NCBI RefSeq assembly: GCF_000234665.1
Contig: NC_018333.1
Span: 495,001-559,000, forward strand
Source: Leishmania mexicana MHOM/GT/2001/U1103
Taxonomy: Eukaryota > Euglenozoa > Kinetoplastea > Trypanosomatida > Trypanosomatidae
DNA length: 64,000 bases
Direction: 5' to 3'
The notes beneath the pieces are model-generated. The model did not search any database and was not told where the DNA came from. It was given only the letters and a program-made list of their open reading frames with translations. Shown here in pieces: positions 59,793 to 64,000 of the stretch (its first letter is position 1; each line of letters opens with the position of its first letter). Position numbers and translations under genes: made by a program.

Positions 59793-61883
59793 ATGCGTAC
59801 CGCCCAACCTCTGCGATGCCTTCGCCGATGCCACGTTGTTCTTGCTCGCCGTGGTCACGGCGGCACGGCGCAGATGCAGCGGGAACTGAAGAGGCTTGCG
59901 TTGTTGGAGGAGTTCATGACGCAGCCCGCGGAGATGCGCGCACAACAAGAGCCGGCGACGACTCCCGCATGCACCGCAGCGTACTTGCGTGAGCTTCCAC
60001 AGCGGGTAGAACGCATGCGGGGCACTGCTGCCACAGCAGACGGCGACCAAGCAGTCCCCGAGCACGGCTTTGCCGGAACTTCCGCTTCGAACACGTTGCC
60101 CACCGAGCATGAGGAGAGCAGGATACCTTCAGGCGAGGCCAGTGCGCCGCAGGTAAGCACCCTTTCGCAGTTTCTCTCTGCCTGCAAGGAGCATCGCATC
60201 CGGTACAGCTCCTCGACGGACCCTGCTTCAAGGAAGCAGGGCCGAGACGTGTTCCGTAGTTTCTGGAGCCGGTATGCAAGCAGTGCGGTAGCCTGCTGCT
60301 ACGAGAGTGTCCGTGACCTTGGCTTCGTGGCGGACATCGGGCTCGCTGATACCGGTCTGCACCTTGGCATGCGCGGCATGCGAAGCATGCTGCATGTGCT
60401 GCAGACGAACCACGCAGCTGCGTCGAGCCTCGACACCACCCGCGTTCTCGGCTACCTCGCGCGTGAGCTGCAGTACTTGGAGTCCCGAAAAGACAACGAG
60501 GGCGATGGAAACGCAGCACCCGCGACTGTGAGTCTCATCGCGTTCCGCGGGGCTCTCACGGACGTCGCGCTCGACCGGCTCGCGTGCATCTTTGTTCAGC
60601 AGCGTGATTGTGCGGAGAGCTTCACACGACCACGTGTGGAGACGGCAGCGAGTGTGTCGGTGTCAGGCGACTTCGCCTTTCCGCCTGAGCAAGCATCCGG
60701 CGCTGATGCAGTGTGGGGACTCGAGGTGCTCTCCGTCTTGCATGCCCGCGACGCCACGGAGGGCGTCCTGGAAGATGTCTGGAGTGGCAAGCAACTCTGC
60801 CGACTGCGCCAGCAGCGCGAGCCTGCGCACCTTCGATCTACGTCAGCGTTTCCGGATGTGTCGGACGCAGCGGTGCCAATGAGTGCCCTCGCAAACGAAG
60901 TTCAGCATCTGCTCGTGTCGGGGCTGTTTCGCGTTGTCGCAGCGCGCCGGCGCGACCTCCGCATGACGGACATCGTTCACGCCTACGCCTTGCTGCGCGT
61001 GCATCTGCGGCTCTTGTGGCCGCCGTACGGGCGACAGCAGACGCCGCAGCCCTCGCGTGCGGCGCAGCACCACAACCGCGACCGCGCGTCTGTGGAAAGG
61101 GATCAGTCACATGCCGCGTCGACCTCGGCCCCTGCGACTCCTCAACGACTCCCGCTTTGGTACGAAAAAGACACGCTCTTCCGCGTCACCTGGGGCCTCG
61201 CCGTCGCCCTGGCCAGCAAGGATCGCGTCTTTATCAGCGGCTATCACTTTGTCAAGATCGTCGCTGTGCTGGCGAAGCTGCCAGCGTTCGTGCTCTCGCA
61301 GGAGCCGCACGTGAAGACGGAGCTGCGCAGTTTCGAATTGCCGCACAGGGGCGGCGCGTTTAGAGGGAGTGCCGACGACGAGGACGAGGACGCAGAGTCG
61401 CGTTTCGTGTGCGCCACCATTTCGGCTGAGGTGATACGCCAGGAGATGGCAGTGGAGGCCGGCTCGAAGCCACCCACGGCGGTAGCGCTACACCCGAGCG
61501 ATTTCTGGCGCTTCATAGTAGCCAAAGCGTGCGTGTTTGTGCCCGGCCTGCCGCCTGAGCAGCGTCGCATTGTATGTCGCAGTCTCCACCTCGCCATCAC
61601 TGAGAAGCGGGCCCATTTGCTTCCCCTCCATGCTGGCGCTACCGCTCGCTCGACACGAGTGCCGCAGTCAGTGCGGTGTGTCCGCAGCGATAGCCTCGGG
61701 AGGCGGTTCGGATCGAGGACCGTCTCGCCAGATGGCAGCGGCGCCGCCTCCGCTTCAGAGATCCTTCGCCCGCTGATGGAGGAAATGGAGGACTATCCCG
61801 AGCCATACGAGGCGTGTATAAAAGACCTTCGACCACGTTCGCCGTCGCCCCGCGTAGCACCGAGGCAGCGACCACAGTGGTAG
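59793..61883 (+). CDS. Probable mitochondrial protein of unknown function
   Basis: 696 residues. The first ~20 (MRTAQPLRCLRRCHVVLARR) are Arg-rich, amphipathic and free of acids, as in mitochondrial presequences. The rest is soluble, mostly helical by composition, with segments such as ALLEEFMTQPAEMRAQ, a Leu-rich region near 200-235 (MLHVLQTNHAAASS, LGYLARELQYLE) and a region around 360-400 (NEVQHLLVSGLFRVVAARR). Polar linkers occur near 425-450. The helical spacing recalls organellar RNA-binding repeat proteins, but I cannot define repeats by eye and leave the function open. ATG 59793 is the first ATG; the frame extends four codons upstream to a GTG only. Confidence 0.75.
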   Translation: MRTAQPLRCLRRCHVVLARRGHGGTAQMQRELKRLALLEEFMTQPAEMRAQQEPATTPACTAAYLRELPQRVERMRGTAATADGDQAVPEHGFAGTSASNTLPTEHEESRIPSGEASAPQVSTLSQFLSACKEHRIRYSSSTDPASRKQGRDVFRSFWSRYASSAVACCYESVRDLGFVADIGLADTGLHLGMRGMRSMLHVLQTNHAAASSLDTTRVLGYLARELQYLESRKDNEGDGNAAPATVSLIAFRGALTDVALDRLACIFVQQRDCAESFTRPRVETAASVSVSGDFAFPPEQASGADAVWGLEVLSVLHARDATEGVLEDVWSGKQLCRLRQQREPAHLRSTSAFPDVSDAAVPMSALANEVQHLLVSGLFRVVAARRRDLRMTDIVHAYALLRVHLRLLWPPYGRQQTPQPSRAAQHHNRDRASVERDQSHAASTSAPATPQRLPLWYEKDTLFRVTWGLAVALASKDRVFISGYHFVKIVAVLAKLPAFVLSQEPHVKTELRSFELPHRGGAFRGSADDEDEDAESRFVCATISAEVIRQEMAVEAGSKPPTAVALHPSDFWRFIVAKACVFVPGLPPEQRRIVCRSLHLAITEKRAHLLPLHAGATARSTRVPQSVRCVRSDSLGRRFGSRTVSPDGSGAASASEILRPLMEEMEDYPEPYEACIKDLRPRSPSPRVAPRQRPQW

Positions 61884-62970
61884 CGATGACAAAATACGAG
61901 AACCACTCTGTCGCTGGTCTCTCTCTGGTGCGCGCACTTTACTGCGGACGTGCAGCGGTTTGTGCAGGTTGTCTCTCTAACAAAGGCTGTTTTACGCACA
62001 AAACAGAGGGAGGGAGGGAAGGGGGAGGGTAGCAACCATGTGGGTCTGCCACCGGACGGGGTATTGTTGTGCCTCTCCTGCGGTGCTGCCCTCCTCCGCC
62101 CTTCTTTTTGGCTCCTGGCGTTAAGCACCATCATTACACAACGAATCGGAGCACACACAAACGGCAAAAGTGGGAAGGGGCGCTTCGGGCTGTGACTTCG
62201 CAAAGGGGTATATATATCTATATCTATGTGTATGTGTGTATGTAGCCGAATCCCGCAGCGCACCACGGCACCATCCCCGACAGAGGCGCTAACCATGCGG
62301 CACATGCACTGCTCCTCTCTTGGAATGCCACCTCGCCGTTTCCTTGTTCTGCGTCGCACACGCCCCCATCTCCCTTTCTTCTCTCTCATCTCTGCATTTT
62401 CATGATCGTAGGCTTGCTTGTTATCCGTGGTCTGCTGCCGATGCGCGTACGATTCGCGCATCAGCACACGTATACCCTCTACCCGTCGTTTCGCTCACTG
62501 CGGTCTGCCGACAATAGCGGAGGGCGGAGGCCCACTTAGTCGCGTAGAAGGAAACCACACAAAGGCCCTCTGAGAGCCCTTCCCGAAACGAAAGAGGAGA
62601 GTGGGGCGGGGCCAGTTATTATCGCACTGAAGGCAAGCGGTGCGTGATCCACTGCTCCCAACGCGCATCTTGCCTCTGTTCACCAGGCGTGCACCGCGGG
62701 GTAGTGTGCAGTAGTTTGTTTCGGACCGTAGAAAACGCGTACGCTCGTAGTATTCCCTCTTTAGCATTTCCTCGTTCTTTGGGCCCCTGTTCAGCGCGCC
62801 CCGTCCGTGCTTTGGTCTCCACCCACCTCACAGGTGCGCATCCCTTTCCCTCTCAGCGCGCCTACCCTCTAGCTCTGCCATCGACTAGCCCATCCACCCT
62901 CGCCTTCCTAGCTGCCCTTGCTCATTTAGCGTTGATAGCCCTTTCATGTGCTTTGCCTTTGTGACGGGAA
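61884..62970 (+). other. Intergenic
   Basis: No gene seen. A TATATATATCTATATCTATG run lies at 62209-62228 and a GTATGTGTGTATG run just after it. Confidence 0.55.
62836..62856 (+). promoter_or_regulatory. Probable trans-splice acceptor for the 62971 gene
   Basis: CATCCCTTTCCCTCTCAG with AG at 62855-62856; predicted 5' UTR about 114 nt. Confidence 0.6.
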
Positions 62971-63357
62971 ATGCTGCGCTGCCTCAACGGATCGATGCTG
63001 CGCCCCGCGCGCGGCGCCGCTTCTCTGGCGACTGCGACTGCCCCCGCTGCCATAGCGCTGCCGGCTCGTCAGTTCCATAGCGTGTACGGCATTATGGGCT
63101 CCTGCCTCATGTGCGGCGCCTGCATGCTGTGCTTCGGCTCCTGGGCGAACAACTACTGCAACGTGAAGAAGTACGGCCGCTGGCGCTTTCGCAACTCGAT
63201 CGATGATGTCATCATGGTCTCCGACTTTCGTGGCGCGCGCTACTTCGGGGCCTTCCTCGGCTTTCTCTTTTGGTGGTTTGTCGTAGGCCCGCAGAAGTAC
63301 CGCTGGAACAGCAACTTGGCTGACATTCCCGGGAACACACGCATCGGACCCTTCTAA
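62971..63357 (+). CDS. Small mitochondrial inner-membrane protein with four-cysteine helix, function unknown
   Basis: 128 residues. Residues 1-35 are Arg/Ala-rich without acids and end in RQF, a typical presequence with likely cleavage near there. A hydrophobic segment at about 39-58 contains C45, C48, C51 and C54 at exact CxxCxxCxxC spacing. A second hydrophobic segment lies at about 91-107 (FGAFLGFLFWWFVVG). The tail YRWNSNLADIPGNTRIGPF is polar. Two short membrane helices with a basic loop suit a small subunit of a respiratory complex or an assembly factor, an inference only. The ATG is the first after a good splice acceptor. Confidence 0.78.
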   Translation: MLRCLNGSMLRPARGAASLATATAPAAIALPARQFHSVYGIMGSCLMCGACMLCFGSWANNYCNVKKYGRWRFRNSIDDVIMVSDFRGARYFGAFLGFLFWWFVVGPQKYRWNSNLADIPGNTRIGPF

Positions 63358-64000
63358 ACGCCCACGGCGATCGAAAGTAGCTGCCGTCGACGGACCGAGG
63401 AAACGGAAAAAAAACATGGCCTTCCAGGTAAGAGGCGGAAAGGGGGGAGGAGCGGCTGGGCGCAGCGCGCACCTGCACGGTAGCGGAGAAGGACTGGCGC
63501 CTCCTTGCTTGTGCGAGTCCACCAGAGGCGGTCGGGGACTGCAGCTGCGCCCTTGAGCTGTGCATCCTCTCTTGGCTTACTGATGTCCCTCTTCTCTCTC
63601 TTCCGTGGGAGGCTCTGCTACACATGCATGCGCATATATATATATATATTATATTATATTATATGTATTATATATATTTCTTTTGAATCCACCCATCAGC
63701 AGTGCCGAATCGGTCATTTTTCGTTGCGCTGTGTGTACTTGCCTGTCTGGGGCACGCACGTCACCACTTTCGCCCCTTCTCTGGTGCCACTCGGATAGCA
63801 GCAGATGCGTGCGTACGTTTACGCGAAGACGGGAAAAAAGGGAGGGCGGTGACGGCACGTGCAGCGTGTTTTACTTGTGTCAGTGTATGTGTATGTGTAT
63901 GTGTGTGTATGTCGTCTTGGACATGCATGGCGGGTGTTGCTTCCGTCTGGTGGTCATTTTCCTGGATGCCATTCATCATCTCCGCCTTCAGGGCGAGAGA
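63358..64000 (+). other. Intergenic to window end
   Basis: No gene seen. It contains an AT-rich run (63634-63678), (TA)n then repeated TATAT, and a GTATGTGTATGTG-type run near 63886-63912. Confidence 0.55.
63634..63678. repeat. AT-rich simple repeat
   Basis: (AT)n followed by repeated ATATT units; extreme AT content compared with the surroundings. Confidence 0.9.

Noticed and set aside
1..64000. Strand-switch region or promoter
   Set aside because: All supported genes are on the + strand and no divergent or convergent junction is seen.

Overview
This window reads as Leishmania nuclear DNA, part of one directional (polycistronic) gene cluster. Every supported protein gene is on the + strand and intronless. 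Genes are separated by 0.8-7 kb spacers full of polypyrimidine tracts followed by AG, as expected for trans-splicing. Coding sequence is GC-rich, and five near-identical ~0.55 kb elements have the size, A-rich tail and intergenic location of trypanosomatid SIDER2 retroposons. The gene content (a tandem secreted class I nuclease pair, a ferric reductase resembling LFR1, a PEK-type eIF2alpha kinase) recalls Leishmania chromosome 30. That placement comes from memory of the genus, not from a search.

Layout: 1-699, 3' end of an unknown gene; 2078-2645, SIDER2 copy 1; 4135-7773, kinesin with a C-terminal PH-like domain; 10361-15662, two 2,370-bp tandem units, each a SIDER2 plus a P1/S1 nuclease gene, closed by a third SIDER2; 16685-18118, RluA-type pseudouridine synthase; 18889-22047, RAD17-like checkpoint clamp loader; 23386-24363, phosphopantothenoylcysteine decarboxylase; 25330-26829, PUS3-like tRNA pseudouridine synthase; 28035-33077, eIF2alpha-kinase-like protein kinase; 33923-35167, DUF1796-like protein; 36096-38627, PH-PH-kelch protein; 38628-42387, spacer with a candidate snoRNA cluster; 42388-43521, type I ER membrane protein; 44396-45997, divergent actin-related protein; 45998-53372, a 7.4-kb gene-free interval with a degenerate GC-rich block and SIDER2 copy 5; 53373-56624, ferric reductase; 59793-61883 and 62971-63357, two probable mitochondrial proteins of unknown function.

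The genes do not form one pathway. Neighbouring genes in a trypanosomatid cluster are transcribed together and regulated after transcription, so UTR elements such as SIDER2 and the choice of splice site matter more than promoters; no promoter or strand-switch region is visible. Functional themes are RNA modification (two pseudouridine synthases plus candidate guide RNAs), nutrient scavenging (secreted nucleases, ferric reductase), stress and checkpoint signalling (eIF2alpha-like kinase, RAD17-like protein) and CoA synthesis.

The most informative observations are: (1) the nuclease duplication carries the expected signature of unequal crossover between two SIDER2 elements, with a hybrid element in the middle; (2) the two nuclease genes differ almost only at amino-acid-changing positions while their flanks are essentially identical; (3) two hairpins at 40044 and 40345 have covarying stems, a conserved pocket and a 3' AGA box, as in trypanosomatid H/ACA-like snoRNAs, with two C/D-box-like repeats just downstream.
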